Origin: Algoriphagus aestuariicola
GTDB lineage: Bacteria > Bacteroidota > Bacteroidia > Cytophagales > Cyclobacteriaceae
Length of the DNA stretch: 64,000 bases
Direction: 5' to 3'
Assembly: GCF_017254835.1 (NCBI RefSeq)
Contig: NZ_JAFKCW010000002.1
Coordinates: 186,001 to 250,000, forward strand
Positions 8,667 to 17,117 of this stretch are shown in pieces (the first letter of the stretch is position 1; each line of letters opens with the position of its first letter). The notes below the pieces were generated by a model, which was given only the letters and a program-made list of their open reading frames with translations, had not been told where the DNA came from and ran no database searches. A program made the position numbers and the translations under genes.

Positions 8667-8775
8667 GATAGCGACGTAAAACTGTCACAACCAGTTATTT
8701 TTCACCTTTTTATGTGATTTCACGCAACCATTTTTCGAGGCAATTTTGGGTAGAATCTATCTAAAACAAAAGCCG

Positions 8776-8946
8776 ATGAAAACCGCATTAAGATTACTCT
8801 TAATTCTTTGGGGAATCACTTTTTCAAGTTCCAGCGAAGCGGATTTGTCCAAACAGAACTACAGAAATCAAGACGTCGCTTTGTTCAAAAAAACCACCCA
8901 AACATGTGGTGCCGCCGAGGCAGCTAACGCCTTCGCACATTCGTAA
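8776..8946 (+). CDS. Small secreted peptide, 56 aa
   Basis: The frame from ATG 8776 starts MKTALRLLLILWGITFSSSSEA, here split as MKTALRLLLILW and GITFSSSSEA: a basic start, a hydrophobic core and a small-residue cleavage region. The mature part would be about 33 residues with a single Cys. An in-frame TTG at 8746 would add ten residues but makes a worse signal peptide. It lies between the two-component pair and an ECF sigma factor, 65 bp before the latter. Short exported peptides upstream of a sigma factor could act as anti-sigma or signal peptides, but no family is recognised, so I hold this as a plausible but unproved gene. Confidence 0.45.
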   Translation: MKTALRLLLILWGITFSSSSEADLSKQNYRNQDVALFKKTTQTCGAAEAANAFAHS

Positions 8947-9011
8947 CAAGAAGTATCAACCAAAGTCCCTTTTTAAAATGAAAACCCCTAACCCAAATTC
9001 TTTTACCAAAA

Positions 9012-9584
9012 ATGAAAAGCCCATTGGTGAAACAGGAAAAAGTGTCAGCTATCCACGCGAAAGGTATCGAACATTTGTTTTTCGGATGTTTGGATCAAAA
9101 TCCAAAAATCCAGCGTGAACTTTTTGATCGGATGTCTGAAAAAATGCTGGCCGTCTGCCTGAAATACATCAAGGAGACCACCGCTGCTGAAGATGTACTG
9201 ATCATAGCGTTCCGAAAGATATTCGACCGGATCGTACAATTTCGACAGCAAGGAAGCTTCGAAGGCTGGATCCGAAGAATCGTAGTCAACGAGTGCCTGA
9301 TGTACCTGGAAAAACAGCGCAACTTTTACAAGCAAACCGGTCTTGAAAAAATCTATCCAACAGCGAACCAGAGCGGGCCAAGCGACTATTTGGACTGGGA
9401 AGATCTCGGCAAAATACTGCTCTCTCTTCCGAACGGTTATCGAAAAGTATTCGAGCTATTTGTCTTAGAAGGTCTCAGTCATGAGGAGATCGCCCAAAAG
9501 CTGCAGATCTCCGAAAACACCTCCAAATCCCAACTCAGCAGGGCCCGAGCCCAGGTTCAGAAAAAATTCTGTCCATTTACTTGA
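9012..9584 (+). CDS. ECF-type RNA polymerase sigma factor
   Basis: 190 residues with the two-domain layout of extracytoplasmic-function sigma factors. Region 2 spans about 25-95 (LFDRMSEKMLAVCLKYI, EDVLIIAFRKIFDRI, then SFEGWIRRIVVNECL, the typical F..WL-R-I-A-N pattern). A linker is followed by region 4 at about 130-185 (LSLPNGYRKVFELFVLEGL, then SHEEIAQKLQISENTSKSQL, the -35 binding helix-turn-helix). No FecR-like or zinc-binding anti-sigma gene follows; the only close neighbour is the small secreted peptide upstream. Its regulon cannot be inferred. Confidence 0.92.
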   Translation: MKSPLVKQEKVSAIHAKGIEHLFFGCLDQNPKIQRELFDRMSEKMLAVCLKYIKETTAAEDVLIIAFRKIFDRIVQFRQQGSFEGWIRRIVVNECLMYLEKQRNFYKQTGLEKIYPTANQSGPSDYLDWEDLGKILLSLPNGYRKVFELFVLEGLSHEEIAQKLQISENTSKSQLSRARAQVQKKFCPFT

Positions 9585-9637
9585 GCGAGTATCTCCTCGT
9601 GACCAAGGTCTTCCGTTTTTCACGAGTAATTTTTTCC

Positions 9638-9684
9638 GCACTCCCCTACCATCCATCCCATTTTCACGGATGTGAAGGGAGTGC
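9638..9684. other. Two-storey hairpin downstream of the sigma factor
   Basis: Outer stem GCACTCCC / GGGAGTGC with an inner CATCC / GGATG stem, 54 bp after the sigma factor stop. No T-run follows on the plus strand, so it is not a standard terminator. It may be an mRNA 3'-end structure or a binding site. Confidence 0.35.
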
Positions 9685-9814
9685 CGGTATTATATTTTAT
9701 ACTCTCTAATTTATTTTTATGCTTCTCAAAAACAGTATTTTGTCACTTATATAACATCAGTATAAAAGTCGCTTATTTCACAAACAATTCTGTTTAAATA
9801 AGTCCCATACCCTC

Positions 9815-9822
9815 TATATTTG
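9815..9822 (+). promoter_or_regulatory. -7 element TATATTTG for the receiver-domain gene
   Basis: Exact TAnnTTTG element 43 bp before ATG 9866. The -33 position lacks a clear TTG (CTGTTTAA is nearest), so this is a moderate call. Confidence 0.45.
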
Positions 9823-9865
9823 GAATTGACGTTGATTCACAATTAGGTAATTATTTGATAATTAA

Positions 9866-10297
9866 ATGGGATATTTTCGAATCCGGGAAGTGTTTTTGGT
9901 GGATGATGATGCAATCGTTCGCATGGTAGCGATCAAAATTTTGAAAAGCATAGATTTCAACAGTGCGATTTCATCATTTGAAAACGGGCAGGCCGCGATA
10001 GATGAGATCAAAAGACGGGTAGAGACCCAGGAGATCCTCTCGCTAGACGAGCCGATTTTATTGCTTTTGGACATCAACATGCCCATTTTGGACGCTTGGG
10101 GCTTCCTGGATGAGTTCAGTGAACTGAGCGCCGAGGTCAGAAAGAATTTTTTGATTGCCATCATCACCAGCTCCATAGACACCAACGACAAGATCAGAGC
10201 GTTTTCCTATGAAGATGTGCTGGACTACATTACCAAGCCCTTGTCGGGGCAGCATCTCAAGGATTTCCTTTCCAAGCACCAGCTCTATGCCGTTTAG
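9866..10297 (+). CDS. Stand-alone response-regulator receiver protein
   Basis: 143 residues, a single receiver domain with no output domain. The acidic pocket is VDDDA near residues 13-17, the phospho-acceptor Asp is in LLLLDINMPILDAWG, the switch residue is Ser in ITSSID, and the Lys is in TKPLSG. The sequence around the acceptor and the long alpha-2/beta-3 loop resemble the CheY-like single-domain regulators common in Bacteroidota, which pass phosphate to partner kinases or phosphotransfer proteins. No kinase is adjacent. An exact TAnnTTTG element lies upstream and a strong terminator follows, so the gene is probably monocistronic. Confidence 0.88.
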   Translation: MGYFRIREVFLVDDDAIVRMVAIKILKSIDFNSAISSFENGQAAIDEIKRRVETQEILSLDEPILLLLDINMPILDAWGFLDEFSELSAEVRKNFLIAIITSSIDTNDKIRAFSYEDVLDYITKPLSGQHLKDFLSKHQLYAV

Positions 10298-10346
10298 CGT
10301 ATTTGGATTAAACCTCACAAGCATTTTCTGGGTAACATATAAAAAA

Positions 10347-10372
10347 ATCCCCCGATCATTTTGACGGGGGAT
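10347..10372. terminator. Bidirectional intrinsic terminator
   Basis: Stem ATCCCCCG / CGGGGGAT with a ten-base loop, TTTT on the right and a run of A on the left. It sits between convergent genes (stops at 10297 plus and 10395 minus) and can serve both. Confidence 0.9.
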
Positions 10373-10394
10373 TTTACTATTAGCGTTTGGTTAT

Positions 10395-12725
10395 TTACCA
10401 AATATGGATCTGATTGCCGGGAACTTCCTCGAATGTCAGTTCTGATGTTTTGAGTACATCTCCTGAAGACCTTGCCACGGCGATTCCATGTTGACCAGAT
10501 TTCCCGATAAAGGTTTTGTCTACGGTCAGGCTGCCTTGGGGCACGTTGTCTACAGTAAGAGCTGCCGAAAAATTGTTGGACATAACCTTGCCAGCATGGA
10601 GAATTCTAGCATTTCTTACCACGTTTTGGAGGTGGTTGGTAGAATACGTAATCCCATACCAAGAACCACTCGTCTCATCGGTTCCTTGGATCACCACTGG
10701 AGCGCCATTGCCTCCTTCTAGATGTAGATAACCCAACATGCCGCCCGAGTCTACCACGTCGATCCGCGTTCCCGGTTGCATCTTGATTCGCACCCCTTGT
10801 TTTATCCGCAAGCCAGACTGGACGAGAAGGTTTTGGCCCATGCCCTTGATCACATAAGGCGTGCCGCCATAGAATCCCTTCCAGATGATCTCCCTTCCTG
10901 GAACTCCGATGGCGATCAGGCCATCTACTGCCACCTCATTCTTTCCGTTGTTTTCCATTGCGGTAGTGTAGTCGAGGTTTTCGACCAAGCTGGTGGAGAC
11001 GACAATGGGATGCCCCATGTGATTGGTGATGGTATTCAGGTTAAAAACCAGACTTACGCCATTGGAAGTGGCGTCGAGCCCGTTCCCCTTTCCTTGGTCA
11101 AAGACGGTTTTGGAAATTGCGATACTACCATTGGTGCCAATCTTCAGCGTGGCGGGCTCAGAACCGCTGATGGCATTGCTTCCAGCATGCCTGATCTCGG
11201 TCATGTTGATATTGCTTGGGTTTCCTTGAGAATTGTCAAGGTAGATTCCCCTCCAGGCGCCTTTTTCCTTGGTCATTCCTTCTATGACCACCGGCTTTCC
11301 CTCCAGACCAAACAGGATGACTTTGGATCCCTGAATGATTCGGATGGCTCTGTCATTGGCTACGTTGATGTGTGCTCCATCGGAGGCTGCCCAAGTGGAT
11401 GCCGCTGTCACGACCAGATCGTCCAAAAGATCATATTGGGAAGTGAAATTGGGCCAGATGTGTTCCAGACCGTTATCTATTCTTCCGGGCGAAACCTTGA
11501 TATTACCACCTTTTATGGTGTTTTCCGAAGAGAGCAACGACACACGCTCCGCCGCGATCATCATCGGCCCATCTGTGTTATCAAAGACTTCATTTGCCTT
11601 GAACTCCAAAAGACTTGCGTCTTCGGGCAGGATGATGCCAAGTTTTGAATTGTGGTGAATCTTGGAGGAAATCACCGTAACATTAGCTCCCGGAGCAAGC
11701 TTGAGCGCTGCATCCATTTGCCCTGCATCCCTGATCTCGATTCCCCAGAGCATATTTTGCTCGCTTTGTGACTCGATGAGAATGCCCTCCCAATAGCCCC
11801 TTTCCGCGGATTTTCCTTGGAAAACGATGGTACCCTGGGAAGTTCTGTCATCCGCAATCAAAATTCCGTTGGCTGAGACGGTCAATTTGGCTCCCGCTTC
11901 AAATGCAATCCTGACTCCGGGCTTCACCACTAGCGTTCCCTCGACCTCGATATCCTTGGTCACCAAATAGTCAAAGAGCTGTTCTTTTTCTACGTGTACA
12001 TTTTCCAAAATCCTAGTTTGAAGGATATCTTCCGAAATCAGGACTGGTCCTTCATTTCCGCCGACTGTACCGGTGACGTTGATTTCGATTAGATCAAAAG
12101 ATATGGTTGACTGATGTTTAACCTTGAGTTTGATAAGATACTTCCCAGCTTTATCGGGCTGGAACTTGGATAGGACATCGGTTGGAGTCTGCAGCTGAAC
12201 GGTGCTGCCTTCCGGCTTTTCCATGATCGCCCATTCAAACTGCAAGTCTCCGCCGGTCTCGTTGACAGAGTTGGACCCGTCCAATTCCACCAAAGTACCA
12301 AGTGCTACCTCCTTGTCCTCTCCGGCTTTGGCTTCGATCTTAGGAGTTTCCCCTGCTACCACCGTCAGCTTGACAGTATCGGTCGCAGTCCAGTTTAGGT
12401 AGGTCACCGTCAGCTTAAAGACATAATTGCCAGTCTTGTTGGTGGAAAATTCGACTGCGACTTTTTCCATAGAAGAAGTCTCGAACTCCGCGCCATCCGG
12501 CTTTTCGATAAGCTCCCATTTGTAAGAAATGGGCTTCCCCAGCGTATTAACCGACTGGCTTCCATCAAGCAAAGCAAGCGAGTTCACGACTAGTTCCTGC
12601 TCCGCTCCTGCATCTGCCAGCAGTGGGTTGGTTGGCACCTCTGGCTTTTCCTCACAAGCCGTAAACAGTCCAGCCAACAGCAATAAAATCACACCTAGTG
12701 ATTGAAACGTTTTCATTTTTTTCAT
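10395..12725 (-). CDS. PKD-domain and beta-helix lipoprotein
   Basis: 776 residues from the ATG at 12723-12725 (MKKMKTFQSL). The longer frame adds 43 residues with no signal-like start, so I prefer this one: it gives a hydrophobic core and a lipobox (LAGLFTAC) with lipidated Cys near residue 24. Two PKD-like domains follow (about 35-115 and 125-210; LLDGSQSVN and ELDGSNSVN mark the turns, each with YKWELIEKPDG-type strands). The remaining 550 residues show short repeating beta strands with Asn and Gly turns (IRDAGQMDAALKLAPGANV, IRHAGSNAI), typical of a right-handed parallel beta helix, with paired repeats of SGLRIKQGVRIKMQPGTRI type. This is likely a surface-exposed polysaccharide-binding or adhesion lipoprotein. 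No SusC/SusD partner is adjacent. Confidence 0.82.
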   Translation of the reverse strand: MKKMKTFQSLGVILLLLAGLFTACEEKPEVPTNPLLADAGAEQELVVNSLALLDGSQSVNTLGKPISYKWELIEKPDGAEFETSSMEKVAVEFSTNKTGNYVFKLTVTYLNWTATDTVKLTVVAGETPKIEAKAGEDKEVALGTLVELDGSNSVNETGGDLQFEWAIMEKPEGSTVQLQTPTDVLSKFQPDKAGKYLIKLKVKHQSTISFDLIEINVTGTVGGNEGPVLISEDILQTRILENVHVEKEQLFDYLVTKDIEVEGTLVVKPGVRIAFEAGAKLTVSANGILIADDRTSQGTIVFQGKSAERGYWEGILIESQSEQNMLWGIEIRDAGQMDAALKLAPGANVTVISSKIHHNSKLGIILPEDASLLEFKANEVFDNTDGPMMIAAERVSLLSSENTIKGGNIKVSPGRIDNGLEHIWPNFTSQYDLLDDLVVTAASTWAASDGAHINVANDRAIRIIQGSKVILFGLEGKPVVIEGMTKEKGAWRGIYLDNSQGNPSNINMTEIRHAGSNAISGSEPATLKIGTNGSIAISKTVFDQGKGNGLDATSNGVSLVFNLNTITNHMGHPIVVSTSLVENLDYTTAMENNGKNEVAVDGLIAIGVPGREIIWKGFYGGTPYVIKGMGQNLLVQSGLRIKQGVRIKMQPGTRIDVVDSGGMLGYLHLEGGNGAPVVIQGTDETSGSWYGITYSTNHLQNVVRNARILHAGKVMSNNFSAALTVDNVPQGSLTVDKTFIGKSGQHGIAVARSSGDVLKTSELTFEEVPGNQIHIW

Positions 12726-12863
12726 TGGTTTAGTGTTCAAAAATTTAAACACCCAGCAGATTGGAAATTGAGACGGGGGGTTGCTTACAGGCCAGAAAAA
12801 AAATTGAAGGAAATCAATTCTCAATAGTTGAAATTTAAAAGCAACACTTTTCACATAACTCCA

Positions 12864-13787
12864 ATGTCCAATAATCCCAGTTTCGAAAAACTAAAGTCAA
12901 AAATTCCAGATCCAGCCTCAATCGACTATTTGATAGAGGAACTTTCAGCTTCCGAATTCGGAAGCCTGATACTCGAGATCTATCGGCAGCGCGTTGAAAA
13001 AATGTCACCATCTCAGGTACTCCGGGATTTTGGAAAGAACCGATTCACCCAGCCTTTGAAAGTCGAACCGATCCAGTTGTTAAAAACCGAAGCCAAGTGG
13101 CTAAAAAAGGCCAAGAAAGCCGGATTTACCCCTATCCTACTATCCCCTGTTTCCCCTTTGGGTACCTGCTCAGCAGTTGCAAAAGTCAATCAAAACAATG
13201 TGGTCAGTGCATTGCGAAATACCGAAGTCGTAGCCGACGCCACCAACGTTCTCGCTTTGCAGCTGTCTCAGGATTTGAAAAATACTCCAAAGCCAGGGAC
13301 TCAGAGCTACGCGACGGTGCATCGACACGTTCGTGCTCAGCATTACGAAAACCCAAACTTTACTGCCCATTTTGGTATCTTTTGTCTTGCATCTGCAGGG
13401 AAGAACCGGGGAAACTTCGACTTTGAACTGGAAGAAGCCAATCGCCATATTAAGCTATTGATCGAACGTTTGGAGAAGTTTTTCCCGAGGGATAAAATAT
13501 CTTTCAAGTTCTTCCTCAGGGATGAAAACCCAGCCCTACGGCAACGCCTTCAAGACAGCCAAAATACCTGGACGGGCTTCCCTGTGACTTTTCATTCAGA
13601 CTCGTCACAACAGTACTATCAATTATTCCAGTTTAAGATCTATGCAAAAGTCGGTGAAAACTTGATTGATTTTGCTGATGGAGGGCCAGTGGACTGGGTG
13701 GCTTCGCTGTCTGGAAACAAGAAAATGAGGTGCTTTATTAGTGGAATAGGCCTTGAACTTGTCCTGAAACTGGGCGGATCTATGTAA
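12864..13787 (+). CDS. Conserved-looking protein of unknown function, 307 aa
   Basis: Start chosen at ATG 12864 (MSNNPSFEKL); the frame opens at 12828 but the 12 extra residues look like leader. No signal peptide or membrane helix. The central region has dense, probably conserved motifs: LSPVSPLGTCSAVAKVNQN, VVSALRNTEVVADATNVLAL and HRHVRAQHYENPNFTAHFG. This density of Gly, Cys, Asn, Arg, His and Asp suggests an enzyme; the pattern reminds me loosely of class II aminoacyl-tRNA-synthetase-like folds, but I cannot confirm that. It is followed by a glycosyltransferase after 49 bp and a GH32 hydrolase, all on one strand, so it may belong to a carbohydrate-related unit. Confidence 0.6.
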   Translation: MSNNPSFEKLKSKIPDPASIDYLIEELSASEFGSLILEIYRQRVEKMSPSQVLRDFGKNRFTQPLKVEPIQLLKTEAKWLKKAKKAGFTPILLSPVSPLGTCSAVAKVNQNNVVSALRNTEVVADATNVLALQLSQDLKNTPKPGTQSYATVHRHVRAQHYENPNFTAHFGIFCLASAGKNRGNFDFELEEANRHIKLLIERLEKFFPRDKISFKFFLRDENPALRQRLQDSQNTWTGFPVTFHSDSSQQYYQLFQFKIYAKVGENLIDFADGGPVDWVASLSGNKKMRCFISGIGLELVLKLGGSM

Positions 13788-13836
13788 GTTTAGGCTGAGA
13801 CCAAAAAACCTTAGCCAGCAACCAGACCCAAAAACC

Positions 13837-15105
13837 ATGAAGGTCCTATTGATTTCTATCGGAACGAGAGGCGACATTGAACCATTTTTGGCTCAGGCCG
13901 AACTTCTACAGAAAGCGGGTCACGAGGTAGTTTGCCTCTTCCCTGAACAGTTTAGGGAGACGGTGGAAAAGATGGGATTGGACTTTTTGGGTTTCGACCG
14001 ACGTTTCTTGGAAATGCTGGATTCGAGTGTCGGGAAGTCTGTAATGGGTGGTGGAGGCAATACTTTCACCACAATAAAAAACTTCTACCGTCTGATGAAG
14101 ACTTCACTTGGTCTTCAGAAAATTCTGATTGAGCAGCAAAAGGACGCTATCGATTCCACAAGGCCGGATCGGGTGATCTTTCACCCAAAAGCACTTTACT
14201 GCACACTTCCAGCGATGGCAGAGCCGAAGAAGTTCTTCCAGCTTTCCCCTATTCCTAACCTCATCCACCCCCATCCCAATTACCAGCATTTGAGCCTTTC
14301 GAAGTGGAAGCCGTTTTCAAGCAAATGGAATCTTCGAAGCTATGGTTTGGTGAATGGCACCCGATACATCGCTTTCAACAAATTCGTAAAGCCTTATTTC
14401 AAGGATTTCCAGGGCATAGAATTTTCGACTAAGTCCATCAAAAACTTCGAGCTAAAAAGGCTACAGGTCCTTTATCAAATTTCCCCAGCCCTTTATCCCA
14501 AACCTTCCAATTGGCCGGAATGCGCATACCTTACTGGCTTTTTCGCACGAAACCAAAACCAACACTACCAACCCGATCCAGCGCTGACGGCTTGGCTGGA
14601 AAAGTATCCCAAAGCTATTCTTTTGACTTTCGGCTCCATGACCAATCCCAAACCTTTGGAGCTATCTTCGCAAATTATTGGGCTTCTTGAGAAACACCAG
14701 ATTCCGGCCATAGTCAATCTCTCTTGGGGCGGCCTTCAAAAAGTAGAGTCCAGCGGAGAATCCATCTACTATGTCAATCAGATTCCCTATGACTGGATCC
14801 TGCCAAAACTCCATGGAATCGTGCACCACGGAGGCTCGGGCACGACCCATTTCGCAGCACGATCGGCTGCGGTTCAGCTCATTGTGCCCCATATCATGGA
14901 CCAATACTTTTGGAATCGCTTGATCAACAACAATGGACTTGGTCCTTTGGGGACCAGCATCCACAACTTCAATCTTGAAAAGTTCGAAGAGGCATTGATA
15001 GACTTTTGGAATAATCCAGAATACCGAGCCAATGCAGCGCTCATTGCAGAAAAAATGAGCCACGAATCAGACCCTCAAGAACTTATCCACCTCATCACAC
15101 GCTAA
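13837..15105 (+). CDS. UGT-like glycosyltransferase (GT1 family)
   Basis: 422 residues with the GT-B layout. The N-terminal half starts MKVLLISIGTRGDIEPFLA, the sterol-glucosyltransferase/antibiotic-GT type opening (GTRGDxxP). The C-terminal half has LTFGSMTNPKPLELS, IPYDWILPKLHGIVHHGGSG, and TTHFAARSAAVQLIVPHIMDQ, split here, which together form the nucleotide-sugar binding signature (HHGGSGTTH then P...DQ..W). Such enzymes transfer a sugar from a UDP- or TDP-sugar to lipids, sterols, carotenoids or peptides; the acceptor here is unknown. It has no membrane segment. The stop is one base before the GH32 start, so both are co-transcribed. Confidence 0.88.
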   Translation: MKVLLISIGTRGDIEPFLAQAELLQKAGHEVVCLFPEQFRETVEKMGLDFLGFDRRFLEMLDSSVGKSVMGGGGNTFTTIKNFYRLMKTSLGLQKILIEQQKDAIDSTRPDRVIFHPKALYCTLPAMAEPKKFFQLSPIPNLIHPHPNYQHLSLSKWKPFSSKWNLRSYGLVNGTRYIAFNKFVKPYFKDFQGIEFSTKSIKNFELKRLQVLYQISPALYPKPSNWPECAYLTGFFARNQNQHYQPDPALTAWLEKYPKAILLTFGSMTNPKPLELSSQIIGLLEKHQIPAIVNLSWGGLQKVESSGESIYYVNQIPYDWILPKLHGIVHHGGSGTTHFAARSAAVQLIVPHIMDQYFWNRLINNNGLGPLGTSIHNFNLEKFEEALIDFWNNPEYRANAALIAEKMSHESDPQELIHLITR

Positions 15106-15106
15106 T

Positions 15107-16594
15107 ATGAACGTTCTTTATCGTCCCCTGCTTTTGGCAAGCCTGGCCCTTCTAGCCTCCTGCGGAAGAAATCCAGAGGTCGTTTTCACCGCTTCGGAAA
15201 ACGAAACCTATCGCCCTGACTACCACTTCACCCCTGCCTCAGGCTGGATGAACGACCCAAACGGTATGTTTTACCTCGATGGGGAATACCATCTCTTTTT
15301 CCAGCATTACCCCGACACGACGGTATGGGGACCGATGCACTGGGGGCATGCTGTATCCAAAGATCTCGTGTCCTGGGAGGAATTGCCCATCGCCATCTTT
15401 CCGGATAGCCTCGGCTATATCTTCTCGGGCAGTGCGGTGGTAGACAGAGAAAACAGCTCTGGTTTGGGTACAAAAGAAAACCCGCCGATTGTGGCGATTT
15501 ACACCTACCATGATGCGGAGGGTGAAAAGTCAGGTTCCAATGACTTCCAAACCCAGGGAATTGCCTTCTCAACCGACAGGGGAAGAACCTGGACCAAATA
15601 CGCGGAGAATCCGGTTCTGCCCAATCCCGGCATACGCGACTTTCGGGATCCGAAGGTCACGCAAATCTTGAATTCAGATGGTTCTAAGGAATGGATCATG
15701 ACCTTGGCTGTACAGGACCATGTTCAGTTTTACAGTTCACCGGATCTGAAAAACTGGAGCAAAATTGGAGCGTTTGGCCAAAATTTCGGGGCACACGGGG
15801 GAGTATGGGAATGTCCAGATCTGCTGAAAATGCAAACTCCTAGCGGAGAGGACAAATGGGTCTTGCTGCTAAGCATCAATCCAGGCGGACCGCAGAAAGG
15901 ATCTGCTACCCAATATTTTATAGGGGATTTTGATGGAGGGATTTTTACGCCAGACGATAAGATGATCCGCTGGATTGACTATGGCCCGGACAACTATGCG
16001 GGAGTCACTTGGGCGAATCTGCCCCAAAAGGACAAGCGTACGCTGTTTATTGGCTGGATGAGCAATTGGCTCTACGGGCAAGTCGTGCCTACAAAGTCCT
16101 GGAGATCCGCTATGACCGTACCGCGGGAGCTTAGCCTGATCGATGTCGATGGAGTTTTGCTTTTGAAATCCGCTCCGGTCGAAGAGCTGGAAAAGCTCCG
16201 CCAAGCGGCGATAGAAGTGGACGAAAGCTCTAAGCTACCCTCCCAGGCGGTGGAGCTGGAAGCTGAACTGGATGGGTCGGATGCCTTTGCGCTTACCCTG
16301 TCCAATGAACTGGGCGAAAAGCTCGTGATCACCAAAGAAGCAGGCCTGGTGTCCATAGACAGAACCAATGCCGGCAAATCTGACTTTCAGGAGGATTTCG
16401 CAGCTGCACATGCTGCACCGATGAGTTGGAAGGCTGAGAATCTTAGGATCTTTCTGGACGCCAGTTCCGTCGAGCTCTTTGTCAATGATGGTGAATTGGT
16501 GATGACTTCGCTGGTTTTTCCCAACTCGCCTTGGAAAACAGTCGAGTTTCAACAAGGGGTGAAAGAAGGAAGGATTTTCCCCCTGAAAAAATAG
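15107..16594 (+). CDS. GH32 fructan hydrolase lipoprotein (levanase/inulinase type)
   Basis: 495 residues. N-terminal lipobox (LALLASC, Cys19) predicts an outer-membrane or periplasmic lipoprotein. The five-bladed GH32 domain shows all three catalytic acids: nucleophile Asp50 in WMNDPNG, transition-state Asp181 in FRDPKV, and acid/base Glu235 in WECPDL. Other family blocks are FFQHYPD, SGSAVVD and WMSNW. The C-terminal 130 residues form the usual beta-sandwich module (LRIFLDASSVELFVNDGE, then VFPNSPW). It hydrolyses beta-linked fructose from levan, inulin or sucrose. No fructokinase, SusCD pair or fructose transporter is in the window; the neighbour is a glycosyltransferase one base upstream. 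Confidence 0.95.
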   Translation: MNVLYRPLLLASLALLASCGRNPEVVFTASENETYRPDYHFTPASGWMNDPNGMFYLDGEYHLFFQHYPDTTVWGPMHWGHAVSKDLVSWEELPIAIFPDSLGYIFSGSAVVDRENSSGLGTKENPPIVAIYTYHDAEGEKSGSNDFQTQGIAFSTDRGRTWTKYAENPVLPNPGIRDFRDPKVTQILNSDGSKEWIMTLAVQDHVQFYSSPDLKNWSKIGAFGQNFGAHGGVWECPDLLKMQTPSGEDKWVLLLSINPGGPQKGSATQYFIGDFDGGIFTPDDKMIRWIDYGPDNYAGVTWANLPQKDKRTLFIGWMSNWLYGQVVPTKSWRSAMTVPRELSLIDVDGVLLLKSAPVEELEKLRQAAIEVDESSKLPSQAVELEAELDGSDAFALTLSNELGEKLVITKEAGLVSIDRTNAGKSDFQEDFAAAHAAPMSWKAENLRIFLDASSVELFVNDGELVMTSLVFPNSPWKTVEFQQGVKEGRIFPLKK

Positions 16595-16656
16595 CTCTTC
16601 CCTTACGAGCCCCGCCCACAGCCGTATGATTTTCCGAAATTGATCGAAAAAATATT

Positions 16657-16689
16657 TTTGTTTTTTCAATCCAATACAGCTTACATTTG
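16657..16689 (+). promoter_or_regulatory. Bacteroidota promoter for the small membrane-protein genes
   Basis: TTTG at 16657-16660, 21-base spacer, TACATTTG at 16682-16689, ATG at 16713. Both elements match the Bacteroidota consensus (-33 TTTG, -7 TAnnTTTG). Confidence 0.7.
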
Positions 16690-16712
16690 GGGTTGATTTG
16701 GATTCACAAAAA

Positions 16713-17057
16713 ATGAAAAAACAAAGAATAGCTTTCTTCCTCGGCCTCGTCTGGTTGATCGGGATAGTGGCTGTTTTTTCATTTCCTCCCTCAAGCGAAC
16801 TAAGGACTAAAAGCAATTACTCTTCCGCTGAGCTGAAGGGCATTTCTACGCCAGACCTGGTTTTCAGCCTTGTTGATCATTCTCCAGAGGTACCGGCATT
16901 CAAAGCCAGTTTGGGGATAGCAGACCTGAAAGACACAGACTGGAGCGTAGCCTTCGTTCACTCATTCCTTCAATACCTTTCGCCTTCCTTTTTTACCAAG
17001 TCCAAGGCGCTGTTTGATGTATTGACCACTTTCTTTTACTTCTTCCATACCTGGTAG
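16713..17057 (+). CDS. Small membrane or exported protein, 114 aa, unknown
   Basis: Start taken at ATG 16713 (MKKQRIAFFLGLVWLIGIV); a TTG 15 bases upstream falls inside the promoter region. One N-terminal hydrophobic segment (residues 7-24) is either a signal anchor or an uncleaved signal. The rest is about 85 residues with no recognised motif, ending in an aromatic tail (FFYFFHTW). It has its own promoter and lies 60 bp before another membrane protein of unknown function; the two may form a unit closed by the terminator at 17615. Confidence 0.6.
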   Translation: MKKQRIAFFLGLVWLIGIVAVFSFPPSSELRTKSNYSSAELKGISTPDLVFSLVDHSPEVPAFKASLGIADLKDTDWSVAFVHSFLQYLSPSFFTKSKALFDVLTTFFYFFHTW

Positions 17058-17117
17058 ACAATGTGTCATCCCAAGCCATAGGCTGCAAACACATTTTCAA
17101 TTTTATCTACCAAAAAA

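Noticed and set aside
10776-11648. 290-residue plus-strand open frame inside the PKD lipoprotein gene
   Set aside because: It is antisense to a well-supported lipoprotein gene, lacks family motifs and has the composition of a reverse-complement shadow.
12726-12854. Longer start for the PKD lipoprotein
   Set aside because: The extra 43 residues have no signal peptide and would place the lipobox inside the protein.
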